Source of the DNA: Bradyrhizobium oligotrophicum S58
GTDB taxonomy: Bacteria > Pseudomonadota > Alphaproteobacteria > Rhizobiales > Xanthobacteraceae
Direction of reading: 5' to 3'
Length of the DNA: 64,000 bases
Assembly (NCBI RefSeq): GCF_000344805.1
Contig: NC_020453.1
Span: 7,854,001-7,918,000 of the forward strand
Shown: positions 32,983 to 41,603 of the stretch, piece by piece
Position numbering within the stretch: position 1 is the first letter of the stretch
Layout: the number at the start of each line of letters is the position of its first letter
Made by a program: the position numbers and the translations under genes
Notes under the pieces: generated by a model
Databases searched by the model: none
Told to the model about the DNA's origin: nothing
The model's input: the letters and a program-made list of their open reading frames with translations, nothing else

Positions 32983-34122
32983 TTGCGCATCGCCGTGCTC
33001 GGCGGCGGCCCTGGCGGGCTGTACTTCGCCTATCTGTGGAAGAAGCGGCATCCAGCCGCAATCGTCGATCTGTTCGAGCAGAACCCGGCCGGCGCGACCT
33101 GGGGCTTCGGCGTCGTGTTCTCCGACCAGGCTCTGGAATTCCTGCGCGCTGACGATCCCGAGACTGTGGATGCAATTGCGCCGCGGATGGAGAGCTGGCG
33201 CAACATCACGCTGGATCTGCACGGCGAGCGCGTCGAAATCGACGGCGTCGGGTTTTCCGCGATCGGCCGGCTCGAACTGCTCAAGCTGTTGCAGGCGCGC
33301 GCCGAGAGCGTCGGGGTCATGGCCCGCTATGGCACGACCATCCAATCGCTCGATCAGCTCCAAGGCTACGACTTGATAATCGCCGCCGACGGGCTGAACT
33401 CGCTGGTACGGCGCAGCTTCGAAGGCGATTTCGGCTTCTCGGTCTCCTATTCCAGCAACAAGTTCGCGTGGTACGGCACATCGAAGACCTTTGCCACGCT
33501 GTCGCAGACCTTCGTCGCCACCGACCGCGGCACCTTCAACGCGCATCATTATCGCTATGCGCCCGACATGAGCACGTTCCTGGTCGAATGCGATCGCGCG
33601 ACCTGGCAGGCCTACGGCTTCGCCGAGATGTCGATCGATGAGTCCCGTGATATCTGCGAGCAGGTATTCGCCGCCACCCTCGACGGCCATTCGCTGGTTT
33701 CCAATCGTTCGGTGTGGCGCAACTTTCCCTGGGTCTGGAACGAACATTGGTGGCACCGGAACATGGTGCTGATCGGCGATGCCCTGCATACCGCGCATTT
33801 CTCGATCGGCTCGGGGACGCGGCTGGCGATCGAGGACGCTATCGCGCTGGCCAAGGCGCTCGATACCGAAAGCAGCCTCTCGGACGGGCTCGCGCGCTAT
33901 CAGGCGGAGCGGCAGCCGATCGTCAAGAAGCTGGTCACCGCGGCCCGCACCAGTGCCGACTGGTACGAATCATTTCCTGTTCACATGAAGCTCGATCTGA
34001 TGGATTTCGCCTACAGCTACATCACCCGTTCGGGACGCATCGATGACAACCGGCTGCGGGCGATGGCGCCGCAATTCATGGCGCGCTACGCAGCATCTCG
34101 CAACGAAGGAGGTCGGGCATGA
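32983..34122 (+). CDS. FAD-dependent aryl-CoA hydroxylase (salicylyl-CoA 5-hydroxylase-like)
   Basis: 379-residue flavoprotein hydroxylase. The N-terminal GGGPGGLYFAYLWKKR binds FAD; FEQNPAGATWGFGVVFSD and IAADGLNSLVRR are typical of the anthraniloyl-/salicylyl-CoA monooxygenase group; LIGDALHTAHFSIGSGTRLA is the second FAD motif. Longer relatives carry an additional Old-Yellow-Enzyme domain, absent here. Likely reaction: 5-hydroxylation of a 2-hydroxybenzoyl-CoA to gentisyl-CoA. The start is TTG 32983, with GGGAG eight bases before it and the Rossmann fold immediately after; the frame is open further upstream but would read through the operator. Overlaps the ligase gene by ATGA. Confidence 0.85.
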   Translation: MRIAVLGGGPGGLYFAYLWKKRHPAAIVDLFEQNPAGATWGFGVVFSDQALEFLRADDPETVDAIAPRMESWRNITLDLHGERVEIDGVGFSAIGRLELLKLLQARAESVGVMARYGTTIQSLDQLQGYDLIIAADGLNSLVRRSFEGDFGFSVSYSSNKFAWYGTSKTFATLSQTFVATDRGTFNAHHYRYAPDMSTFLVECDRATWQAYGFAEMSIDESRDICEQVFAATLDGHSLVSNRSVWRNFPWVWNEHWWHRNMVLIGDALHTAHFSIGSGTRLAIEDAIALAKALDTESSLSDGLARYQAERQPIVKKLVTAARTSADWYESFPVHMKLDLMDFAYSYITRSGRIDDNRLRAMAPQFMARYAASRNEGGRA

Positions 34123-35732
34123 CGAACGGGATTGCCGATCAGGTTCCTTCCGACAGCGCCGGCGCCCGCGAAATCGGGTTCGCGATTCCCGCACGCTATA
34201 ATGCGAGCCGCGTGCTGTTCGACAACCTCGCCCGGGGCAACGCGAACAAGCTAGCCTTGATCGGTCCAGCCGGCCGGCGCAGCTATGCCGAATTGTGTGC
34301 CGACGCCTGCCGCTGGGGCCATGGCTTCACCTCGCTCGGGCTGAGCCGCGGCGACCGCGTTCTGCTGTTCCTCGACGACACGCTGGCCTATCCGGCCGCG
34401 TTCTTCGGCGCCGTGCGCGCGGGCTTCGTACCGCTCCTGGTCAACACGCTGACGCCGCCGGACCTGCTGCAATTCTATCTTGCCGATTCCGGCGCCAAGG
34501 TCGCGGTGGCCGACGCCGAATTTGCCGGACGGTTCGACGCGCAGGCCTGTACGGAGACGGCGCTGCAGACGCTGATCGTGGTCAATGGCGAGCCGCCCAC
34601 GACCGCGGCGGCGTCGACGGTGGCGGTCGATCAATGGCTGCCAACCTTCGCCGATCAGCTGGCAGAGGCCGACACCGATCGCAACGAGATGGCGTTCTGG
34701 ATGTATTCGTCCGGCTCCACGGGGCGGCCAAAGGGAATCGTCCATCTGCAACACGACATGGCCTATAGCGAGCAGGCCTTTGCCCGGACCGTGCTGCGGC
34801 TCAAGCCGAACGATATCTGCTTCTCGGTGCCGAAGATCTTCTTCGCCTATGGCTTCGGCAACGCGATCACCTTTCCGTTTTCGGCCGGCGCAACCACCCT
34901 GCTGCTGCCGGGTCAGCCGAAGCCGGCCGCCATCTTCGACGCGATCAACCGCTTCCGTCCCACCGTGTTCTTCGGCCTGCCGACCCTCTATACCGCGCTC
35001 ACCAAGGCCGACGGCGCGAGGGAAGCTGACTTCTCGTCACTGCGCCTGTCGGTCTCCGCAGCCGAAGTGCTTTCGGCCGACGTCTTCAATGGCTGGAAAA
35101 GTCTGACCGACCTGGAGATCGTCGAAGGCCTCGGCTCGACCGAGGTGCTGCACGTCTATCTCTCCAACCGAGAGGATCGGAAGAAGCTCGGCGCCGCCGG
35201 CCTGCGGGTGCCCGGCTACGAGATTGCGCTGCGGGACAGCGACGGCCACGATGTGGCGACCGGCGAGGAAGGCATCCTCTGGGTCCGCGGCGATTCCAAC
35301 ACGCCGCTTTACTGGAACAGGCCGGACAAGACCGCGGAGACGATCCGCGACGGCGGCTGGATCTACACCGGCGATCGTTTCATCCGCGACATCGACGGCT
35401 TTCATTTCTTCCGTGGCCGCGCCGACGATCTGATCAAGATCTCCGGGCAGTGGGTCTATCCGCTGGAGGTCGAGCTCTGCCTCGCCGAACACCCGGACAT
35501 CCGGGAATGCGCCGTGTTCGCGCATGAACTTCCGGACCGGCGGATGAGCCTGAAAGCGGTCGTCGTCACCAACGGGAGGTTCCATGACGAGGCGGTGACC
35601 ACCAAGGCGCTGCAGGACTACGTGAAGGCAAAGCTGCTGCCATACAAATATCCGCGCGAAATCGTATTCATCGGCGAACTGCCGAAGACCGGCACCGGCA
35701 AGATCGACCGTCAGGCGGTGATGCGGCTATGA
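34119..35732 (+). CDS. Benzoate-CoA ligase-family aryl-CoA ligase
   Basis: 537-residue AMP-forming ligase that activates an aromatic acid with CoA. Benzoate-CoA ligase family features: MYSSGSTGRPKGIVHL (P-loop), PKIFFAYGFGNAITFPFSAG, VEGLGSTEVLHVYLSN, YTGDRFIRDIDGFHFFRGRA and the catalytic lysine in PKTGTGKIDRQ. Its start ATG overlaps the hydroxylase stop (ATGA), with AAGGAGG upstream, so the two enzymes are coupled. Given hydroxylase and gentisate dioxygenase neighbours, salicylate is the most attractive substrate; benzoate or other hydroxybenzoates are not excluded. Confidence 0.88.
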   Translation: MTNGIADQVPSDSAGAREIGFAIPARYNASRVLFDNLARGNANKLALIGPAGRRSYAELCADACRWGHGFTSLGLSRGDRVLLFLDDTLAYPAAFFGAVRAGFVPLLVNTLTPPDLLQFYLADSGAKVAVADAEFAGRFDAQACTETALQTLIVVNGEPPTTAAASTVAVDQWLPTFADQLAEADTDRNEMAFWMYSSGSTGRPKGIVHLQHDMAYSEQAFARTVLRLKPNDICFSVPKIFFAYGFGNAITFPFSAGATTLLLPGQPKPAAIFDAINRFRPTVFFGLPTLYTALTKADGAREADFSSLRLSVSAAEVLSADVFNGWKSLTDLEIVEGLGSTEVLHVYLSNREDRKKLGAAGLRVPGYEIALRDSDGHDVATGEEGILWVRGDSNTPLYWNRPDKTAETIRDGGWIYTGDRFIRDIDGFHFFRGRADDLIKISGQWVYPLEVELCLAEHPDIRECAVFAHELPDRRMSLKAVVVTNGRFHDEAVTTKALQDYVKAKLLPYKYPREIVFIGELPKTGTGKIDRQAVMRL

Positions 35733-35767
35733 GCGACCTCAGCCAGAAACACCGCCAACGGCTGCGA

Positions 35768-36277
35768 TCAGCCGGTCTTGCCGAGATGCTCGAGCGCATC
35801 CTCCGCGCGGAGCGGCACGCGCGAGACCTCGTTGTTGAGATCGACGAGCTGCGACAGCAAGGTCATCAGCATCTTCCGGTCAGCCGGCTTGAGCGGCGCC
35901 AGCATTCTCGCCTGCGCCCGGTCGACGGAGGGCATGATGTTTCGCAGCAGCGCCGCCCCCGCCTTGGTCAAATGCAGCAGCTTGACGCGCTTGTCTTCGT
36001 CCGACGGCGCGCGTTCGACATAGCCCTTGGCCTCGAGCCGCTCGATCACGCTGCCGAGCGTGGAGCGATCGAACGCAATGACGGCCGACAGCCTGGTCGC
36101 ATCGATGCCGGGATGGGTCTGGATCGCGACCAGCGCGGCATATTGCACGGGCGTGAGGTCGAACTCGCGGCATTCCTCGACGAAGATCGAGACCGCGATC
36201 TGCTGCATGCGCCGGAACAGATAGCCGGGCTTGGTGTAGACCGCGTCCATCGTGATAGCAGGCGGCTTACTCGGCAT
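35768..36277 (-). CDS. MarR-family transcriptional regulator
   Basis: 169-residue dimeric winged-helix regulator. KPGYLFRRMQQIAVSIFVEE is the dimer helix; LTPVQYAALVAIQ, ATRLSAVIAFDRSTLGSVIE and the wing AKGYVERAPSDEDKRVKLLH are the DNA-binding part. MarR proteins near aromatic pathways usually repress, and release DNA when they bind an aromatic acid or its CoA ester. ATG 36277 overlaps the end of the isomerase gene by 11 bases; ATG 36250 is the alternative. It is convergent with the ligase gene. Likely target: the palindromes at 32950-32969 and 36951-36970. Confidence 0.88.
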   Translation of the reverse strand: MPSKPPAITMDAVYTKPGYLFRRMQQIAVSIFVEECREFDLTPVQYAALVAIQTHPGIDATRLSAVIAFDRSTLGSVIERLEAKGYVERAPSDEDKRVKLLHLTKAGAALLRNIMPSVDRAQARMLAPLKPADRKMLMTLLSQLVDLNNEVSRVPLRAEDALEHLGKTG

Positions 36278-36902
36278 CGGGCTGGCGCTCCGGAGCGGCT
36301 TGCGCGAAGGCCGGCAACGCTTTCGCTGCGGCTTCCGCCTGCAGCAGTCGCGGGAACGCCCCGACGTCGACGCCGAAGCGGCGCGCATTGCCGAGCTGCG
36401 GCACCAGGCAGAGATCTGCCAACGTCGGCGTCGCGCCAAAGCAAAACGGGCCCGGCTCATGCTTGACCAGCGCCTCGCAGGCCGCGAGACCTTCGCGGTT
36501 GGCCCAGCCTGCCCAGGCCGTGACCTTGTCCTCGGGCAGGCCGAGTTCGCGCAACCGCGCCAGCACCTTCAGGTTCTGAACCGGGTGGGTGTCGCAGGCC
36601 AGCACCTGTGCGAAGGCGCGGACCTGGGCACGGCGCAAGGGATCCTTCGGCAGCAGCGGCGGCTCGGGGTGGGTTTCGTCGAGCCATTCGATGATGGCGA
36701 GCGACTGGATCAGCGCGGTGCCGCTGTCGTCCTCCAGCGTCGGAACCAAGCCCTGCGGATTGAGCGCGAGATAGACGGGCGAGCGCTGTTCGCCCTTGCG
36801 GAGGTGATGCGGCAGGTGCTCGGCGGTGAGGCCCTTGAGGTTCAGCGCGATCCTGACGCGATAGGACGCGCTGCTGCGGAAATAGCCGTGCAGCTTCATC
36901 AT
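36267..36902 (-). CDS. maiA: Maleylpyruvate/maleylacetoacetate isomerase (zeta-class GST)
   Basis: 211-residue glutathione-S-transferase-fold isomerase. The zeta signature SSASYRVRIALNLKG with the active-site Ser-Ser-x-x-x-Arg is present, followed by NPQGLVPTLEDD, IQSLAIIEWLDE and the C-terminal helical domain. In a gentisate cluster it would convert maleylpyruvate, formed by the dioxygenase, to fumarylpyruvate. ATG 36902 has GGAGG upstream. It is divergent from the dioxygenase gene across the perfect operator and is followed by the overlapping marR-type gene. No fumarylpyruvate hydrolase is in the window. Confidence 0.9.
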   Translation of the reverse strand: MMKLHGYFRSSASYRVRIALNLKGLTAEHLPHHLRKGEQRSPVYLALNPQGLVPTLEDDSGTALIQSLAIIEWLDETHPEPPLLPKDPLRRAQVRAFAQVLACDTHPVQNLKVLARLRELGLPEDKVTAWAGWANREGLAACEALVKHEPGPFCFGATPTLADLCLVPQLGNARRFGVDVGAFPRLLQAEAAAKALPAFAQAAPERQPDAE

Positions 36903-36936
36903 GGCACTCCTCCCGATATCACAGCTCTTGCTGCAA

Positions 36937-36964
36937 TTGACGGTAGCGGAATTGACAGTATACT
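36937..36964 (+). promoter_or_regulatory. Predicted sigma70-type promoter of gentisate dioxygenase gene
   Basis: -35 TTGACG (36937-36942), 16-base spacer, -10 TATACT (36959-36964). The -10 is the centre of the operator palindrome, so regulator binding would block RNA polymerase. The -35 region TTGACGGTA also resembles an extra operator half-site. Confidence 0.5.
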
Positions 36965-36970
36965 GTCAAT
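36951..36970. promoter_or_regulatory. Operator 2 of aromatic cluster (20-bp perfect palindrome)
   Basis: ATTGACAGTATACTGTCAAT is perfectly symmetric. It sits between the divergent isomerase (starts 36902) and dioxygenase (starts 37001) genes. The same site with two mismatches lies before the hydroxylase gene. Such length and symmetry suit a dimeric MarR protein. Confidence 0.8.
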
Positions 36971-37000
36971 CAAGAACGATATCTGACACGGGAGGCGCGC

Positions 37001-38038
37001 ATGGCCGCAGTTTCGACTCCGGAACGCGAGGCGTTCTACAACAAGATCGACGGCGAGAACATGACGGCGCTGTGGACCGTGATGAGCGATCTCATCACGC
37101 CGGAACCCAAGAGCGCATGCCGTCCGCACCTCTGGCAGTTTGCCGCCATTCGCGACTACATGGTCGAGGCGGGGCGGTTGATCACGGCCAAGGAAGCCGA
37201 GCGCCGGGTGCTGATCCTGGAAAACCCCGGCCTGCGCGGGCAATCGAAGATTACGACCTCGCTCTATGCCGGCGTCCAGATGGTGATCCCCGGCGACATC
37301 GCGCCGGCGCATCGCCATAGTCAATCGGCGTTGCGCTTCGTGCTCGAAGGCAAGGGCGCCTTCACGACCGTCGACGGCGAGCGCACGATGATGCAGCCGG
37401 GCGACTTCGTCATCACGCCGTCGATGACATGGCACGATCACGGCAATGAAACCTCGGAGCCGATGTTCTGGCTCGACGGCCTCGACATCCCGCTGGTGCA
37501 GTTCCTCGACGCGTCATTTGCCCAAGGCGCGCAGGAGGACCAGCAGAAGGTCGCGCGTCCTGCGGGCGACAGCTTCGCGCGCTACGGTCACAACCTGCTG
37601 CCGGTCGACGCCACCAGCAAATCCAGGACATCGCCGATCTTCAACTATCCCTATTCTTACACGCGCGAGGCGCTGGAGAGCGCCAGGCGACGCGAGGAAT
37701 GGGATGCGTGCCACGGGTTGAAGCTGAAATTCTCCAACCCGGAGACCGGCGATTTCGCGATGCCGACGATCGGCACCTTCATCCAGCTCCTGCCGAAAGA
37801 CTTCAAGACCGCGCGTTATCGTTCCACCGACGCGACGGTGTTCACCGCGATCGAGGGCAAGGGGCGCAGCCGCATCGGCGATCAGATCTTCGAATGGGGC
37901 CCGCGCGACGTGTTTGTCGTCCCCAGCTGGCAATGGGTCAGCCACGAGGCGGACGGGGATGCGGTGCTGTTCTCGTTCTCGGACCGGCCGGTGCAGCAGA
38001 AGCTCGATCTGTTCCGCGAGGATCGCGGCAACGCCTGA
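37001..38038 (+). CDS. gtdA: Gentisate 1,2-dioxygenase
   Basis: 345-residue bicupin Fe(II) ring-cleavage dioxygenase that opens gentisate to maleylpyruvate. The first cupin carries the iron ligands (HRHSQSALRFVLEGKG and TPSMTWHDHGNE). The second cupin (VFTAIEGKGRSRIGDQIFEW, VPSWQWVSHEA) is the structural one. WLDGLDIPLVQFLDA between them is a family hallmark. ATG 37001 is preceded by GGAGG at 36991. Transcribed from a promoter that contains the operator palindrome. It supplies the central step of the cluster, while the ABC importer genes converge on it from downstream. Confidence 0.93.
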   Translation: MAAVSTPEREAFYNKIDGENMTALWTVMSDLITPEPKSACRPHLWQFAAIRDYMVEAGRLITAKEAERRVLILENPGLRGQSKITTSLYAGVQMVIPGDIAPAHRHSQSALRFVLEGKGAFTTVDGERTMMQPGDFVITPSMTWHDHGNETSEPMFWLDGLDIPLVQFLDASFAQGAQEDQQKVARPAGDSFARYGHNLLPVDATSKSRTSPIFNYPYSYTREALESARRREEWDACHGLKLKFSNPETGDFAMPTIGTFIQLLPKDFKTARYRSTDATVFTAIEGKGRSRIGDQIFEWGPRDVFVVPSWQWVSHEADGDAVLFSFSDRPVQQKLDLFREDRGNA

Positions 38039-38041
38039 TGC

Positions 38042-38872
38042 TCAGCGCCAGTGCAGCAGGCGCGCTTCGAGCATGCTGATCAGCCGGCCAACGGCGAGGC
38101 CGAACAGCGACAGCACCAGGATCCCGGCCATCAGCTGATCCGTCTGCATCAGGTTTCCGGCCTGCAGCACGAAGGTGCCAATGCCGGTCTCGGCGCCGAT
38201 CATCTCGGCCGAGACCACCAGCATCAGCGCCACCGAGGCGGTGATGCGAAAGCCGGCGAGGATCGACGGCAGCGCGCCGGGCCAGATCACGCGGCGCACG
38301 ATGAGCGGGAACGGCACGTCGAAACTCTGCGCCATCCGGATCAGGTTGCGCGGCACCGCATCGACGCCGCTATAGACCGAGATCGTCGTCGAGAAGAACA
38401 CGCCGAGCGCGATCGTCGCGATCTTCGGCTGCTCGCCGATGCCGAGCCACAGGATCAGCAGCGGCAGCACCGCGATCTTCGGAATCGGAAACAGCGCCGA
38501 GACGAAGGTGATGCCGATGCTGCGCGCGATGCGCCACAGTCCGATCGCGAAGCCTGCGACGATGCCCGAGGCGGTGCCGAGCGCCCATCCGGAGAGGATG
38601 CGCAGCAGCGAGGCCGAGACGTGCTGCCACAACGCGCCGCTCTCGGCGAGCCGATAGAGCGCGCGCGAGATGCCGAGCGGCGTCGGCAGGAACAGCGGAT
38701 TCACCAGCCCGAGGCTGCCGATCAATTGCCAAAATCCGAGCGCCGCGGCCAGTGCGAGCACGCCCGCCCAGCGGCTCGCCGCTGGCGTGAAGCCGCCGCC
38801 ACGAAAACGCACCGGCTTCGTGTCGGCGCCGCCAACTGCGTGTGGCGGTTCATCGGGCACACGATCAAGCAT
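38042..38872 (-). CDS. ABC transporter permease (SsuC/TauC type)
   Basis: 276-residue inner-membrane permease with six helices. The EAA loop reads SFDVPFPLIVRRVIWPGALP. ATG 38872 has GAGG upstream and overlaps the ATPase stop by 8 bases; an in-frame ATG at 38893 is possible. Last gene of the SBP-ATPase-permease operon that converges on the dioxygenase gene with three bases between the stops. Its place beside an aromatic-acid pathway suggests import of that acid, but sequence alone does not prove this. Confidence 0.87.
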   Translation of the reverse strand: MLDRVPDEPPHAVGGADTKPVRFRGGGFTPAASRWAGVLALAAALGFWQLIGSLGLVNPLFLPTPLGISRALYRLAESGALWQHVSASLLRILSGWALGTASGIVAGFAIGLWRIARSIGITFVSALFPIPKIAVLPLLILWLGIGEQPKIATIALGVFFSTTISVYSGVDAVPRNLIRMAQSFDVPFPLIVRRVIWPGALPSILAGFRITASVALMLVVSAEMIGAETGIGTFVLQAGNLMQTDQLMAGILVLSLFGLAVGRLISMLEARLLHWR

Positions 38873-39638
38873 GCTGAACCTCGCGCTCGGCATCGATCGC
38901 CTCGGTCCGGATCAGCGCCCACAGTTCGTTCTGCAGATCCAACAGTTGCGCGCGGATATCGACATTGCCGCGATCGCGCCGCGCCGCGGGGACGCTGACG
39001 AGCTTCCGGATGCGGCCGGGGCGGCGCGACAGCACGACGATGCGGTCGGCGAGGCGCACAGCCTCCTCTAGGTTATGCGTGACGTAGACCGCGCCCATGC
39101 TGCCGTCGGCAAGCAGGTCGACGAAGTCCTCCATCAGGAGCTCGCGGGTCTGCGAATCCAGTGCCGACAGCGGCTCATCCATCAGCAGGATTGCAGGGCG
39201 CACCGCGAGGGCACGTGCGATGCCGACGCGCTGGCGCATGCCGCCGGACAATTGCTTGGGAAAGACACTGCGAAAATCGGTCAGGCGCGTCCGGCGCAAC
39301 GCGTCATCGACGGCAGCGGTCCGCTGCGGGGCGGACAAGGATGTATGAAGCAGCGGAAATGCGACATTGTCCTCGACGCTCGCCCAGGGCAACAACGCGA
39401 AGTCCTGGAACACGAAGGTCAGCGGATTGAGGCTGCCGGACGGAGGTGCCCCGCGCAGCAGTGCTTGCCCAGTCGTCGGTTGCAGCAGCCCGCCGAGGAT
39501 CGACAGCAGCGTGCTCTTGCCGCACCCGGACGGGCCGACGATGGCGACGACTTCGCCGGCACCGACCGTGAAAGAGACGTCGTCGAGCACATCGAGCGTG
39601 TCGAAGCGATGACTGATGTTCTCGGCGATCAGGTCCAT
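38865..39638 (-). CDS. ABC transporter ATP-binding protein (SsuB/TauB type)
   Basis: 257 residues. Walker A GPSGCGKST, Q-loop FVFQDFALLPW, signature [15 protein letters not shown], Walker B ILLMDEP and switch VTHNLEE are all present. It drives the adjacent permease. ATG 39638 begins the domain directly. It is separated from the binding-protein gene upstream by 41 bases and overlaps the permease gene downstream. Confidence 0.9.
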   Translation of the reverse strand: MDLIAENISHRFDTLDVLDDVSFTVGAGEVVAIVGPSGCGKSTLLSILGGLLQPTTGQALLRGAPPSGSLNPLTFVFQDFALLPWASVEDNVAFPLLHTSLSAPQRTAAVDDALRRTRLTDFRSVFPKQLSGGMRQRVGIARALAVRPAILLMDEPLSALDSQTRELLMEDFVDLLADGSMGAVYVTHNLEEAVRLADRIVVLSRRPGRIRKLVSVPAARRDRGNVDIRAQLLDLQNELWALIRTEAIDAEREVQHA

Positions 39639-39679
39639 GTCAGACGATTCCGCTGCAGCTCCGGCCTGCCGTTTCCCGA

Positions 39680-40681
39680 TCAGTCCGGCTTCACATAGTC
39701 CTTTGCGATGATTGCGGCGGCGTCATAGCCCGGGTCCGCAAAGCCCTGCGCCTGCAGCCATTTGATCTGGCTGTCGATGTTCTTCACGTCGAGCTTGCCG
39801 TCGGGATCGATATAGGCGCAGTTGCCGACCACCTGCTCGACGGGCAGGTTGGTGTACTTGCCGATGATCTCGAGCAACGGCTTCGTCTTCTCATCAATGG
39901 CGGCATTGCCGTCCTTCACCGAGGCGAGCACGACGTCGTGATACTCGCGCTCGGCGCGTTGAAGAGACGCCAGCAACCTGGTCACGACAGCGGTGTTGGC
40001 CAGCGTCTTCGGCCCCGCGAAGACGCCGGTCACCTGCCACGGCGTCTCGTCGCCGACCCAGCCGAGGTGCTTGACGGAGCCCTCCTCCATCAGCTTGCGC
40101 GCGACGGAGACCGGCATCAGCGCGGCATCGACGGCCTCACCCTTGATTGCCGCCGACATGTTGGACATCGACTGCAGCGGGACGATCTTCACGTCGGAAA
40201 GCTTGAAGCCGTATTTGTCGGCGAGCAGGCCCACCGAGTAGTGAAAGCTCGAACCCACCTGCGTCATCGCTACGCGCTTGCCGGCGATGTCCTTCGGCGT
40301 CTTGAGACCCGCCTCATAGGCCTTGTTGCTGGCGAAATAGCCGATCAAGGGAAAGCCGGGCCGGTCGCGGCTCATGCCTGCGATGATCTTCAAGGCTCCC
40401 TTGCCGGCGAGATTATACAGGCCGGCCGTGAACGCGGTGACGCCGACATCGACGTCTCCCGTCGCGGTCGCCACCGCGATCGGTTGCGCCGCGTCGAAGA
40501 ACTTCAGCTCGATGTCGAGCCCGGCCTCGCGGAAATAGCCCTTGTCCTGCGCGATGAAGACCGGTGCGGACGATGACAGCCTGAGGACACCGATCCGCAG
40601 CTTGGCATCGTCGGCCTGGGCAGCGCTGATCGACGCGAGGGACAACAAGGCCGCCAGGACCAGGTTTACGTACCGGAACAT
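39680..40681 (-). CDS. ABC substrate-binding protein, NMT1/SsuA-like
   Basis: 333-residue periplasmic binding protein with a signal peptide (RYVNLVLAALLSLASISAAQ). The SsuA/NMT1 fold is seen in LRIGVLRLSSSAPVFIAQDK, GLDIELKFFDAAQPIAVATA and DVDVGVTAFTAGLYNLAGKG. ATG 40681 with GGAGAG upstream is preferred to TTG 40693. First gene of the importer operon beside the gentisate pathway. No copy of the MarR operator lies upstream, so it may be regulated separately. The ligand is unproven; an aromatic carboxylate is a reasonable guess from context. Confidence 0.87.
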   Translation of the reverse strand: MFRYVNLVLAALLSLASISAAQADDAKLRIGVLRLSSSAPVFIAQDKGYFREAGLDIELKFFDAAQPIAVATATGDVDVGVTAFTAGLYNLAGKGALKIIAGMSRDRPGFPLIGYFASNKAYEAGLKTPKDIAGKRVAMTQVGSSFHYSVGLLADKYGFKLSDVKIVPLQSMSNMSAAIKGEAVDAALMPVSVARKLMEEGSVKHLGWVGDETPWQVTGVFAGPKTLANTAVVTRLLASLQRAEREYHDVVLASVKDGNAAIDEKTKPLLEIIGKYTNLPVEQVVGNCAYIDPDGKLDVKNIDSQIKWLQAQGFADPGYDAAAIIAKDYVKPD

Positions 40682-40965
40682 CAAGCTCTCCAAGATCCGG
40701 CCAGCCGCGGAACCGGCCCGACGGTGACCCGGACTTGTTGCAATATTTCACGCCGGATGTCGCGGCAAATTTTCTCGCGGTAGCGGTCCTAAAGACCGGA
40801 GCCTTGGTCACAGCATCAACCGTGAAAAAGACGGAGAAATCCTCTCAATCGCAACCCTGGAAAATGCTGTTGCCGAATAGCTTCACGTCACCTGCCGCGG
40901 GCGTCGCCGCGGACTTGCTAGCGTGCGGTAGCTTGTCTCCCGTTCGGGCGCAGCGATTGATCGCC

Positions 40966-41451
40966 TCAGAAAGTCTTTACCTCCGGCTTCTCGCCACTCG
41001 ACAGGAACGTCGCTTCGAAGCGACCAAGCTCGCTGTCAGCGGAGCATTCGATGAGTGAGGGACCCTTGAATGGGTTTCCATATTTGCAACGGCCCTTGGC
41101 CGCTACCCGATTGATCGTCTTGTCCGGGTATTGACCGATGATCACGAGGTCGACCGGCGTGACACGTTTGTCCGGCCGGGCCCTCTCCTCCAGATCGCCA
41201 CGATTCGAAAACGTGATCACACCGCCATTGAGCAAGATGAAATAGAACCCGGTGCGCTGATCGTCGTAATCGGTATTGAGCAAACGACCCGTGCACTCGA
41301 GGCTACGATCCTCGCCCGCGACGACCAGCTTCTGGCATGTTCCCTTCACGATGGCCATGCCCGTCAGGCGGGAGTCCGCGCGTCCCGAACCTGCCGACGT
41401 CAAGAGCACACCGGCGACAAGCATCACCGCAGCCAGCACTGCCGACTTCAT
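40966..41451 (-). CDS. Secreted protein of unknown function
   Basis: 161 residues. A signal peptide (SAVLAAVMLVAGVLLTSAGS) is followed by a small beta-rich domain with four Cys residues (GTCQK, LECTG, GRCKYG, IECSA), probably two disulfides in the periplasm. The first pair brackets a segment LVVAGEDRSLECTGRLLNT; the second lies near the end. I do not recognise the family. ATG 41451 has GGAGAGGGG upstream. It is downstream of the hydrolase gene on the same strand, 152 bases away. Confidence 0.72.
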   Translation of the reverse strand: MKSAVLAAVMLVAGVLLTSAGSGRADSRLTGMAIVKGTCQKLVVAGEDRSLECTGRLLNTDYDDQRTGFYFILLNGGVITFSNRGDLEERARPDKRVTPVDLVIIGQYPDKTINRVAAKGRCKYGNPFKGPSLIECSADSELGRFEATFLSSGEKPEVKTF

Positions 41452-41603
41452 TGAAGCCCCTCTCCTCAGACCGTCAGGCGACTATGACTCAACCTGAGGT
41501 GAGACGAAAGTTCTTTTTTTGTTCTCATTCGATTTTTCGCAAAGACGAGCCTTCGGTCCGATGGAGTTGCCACGTTCGTAAGGTTTTCGACCGTACTGAC
41601 AGG

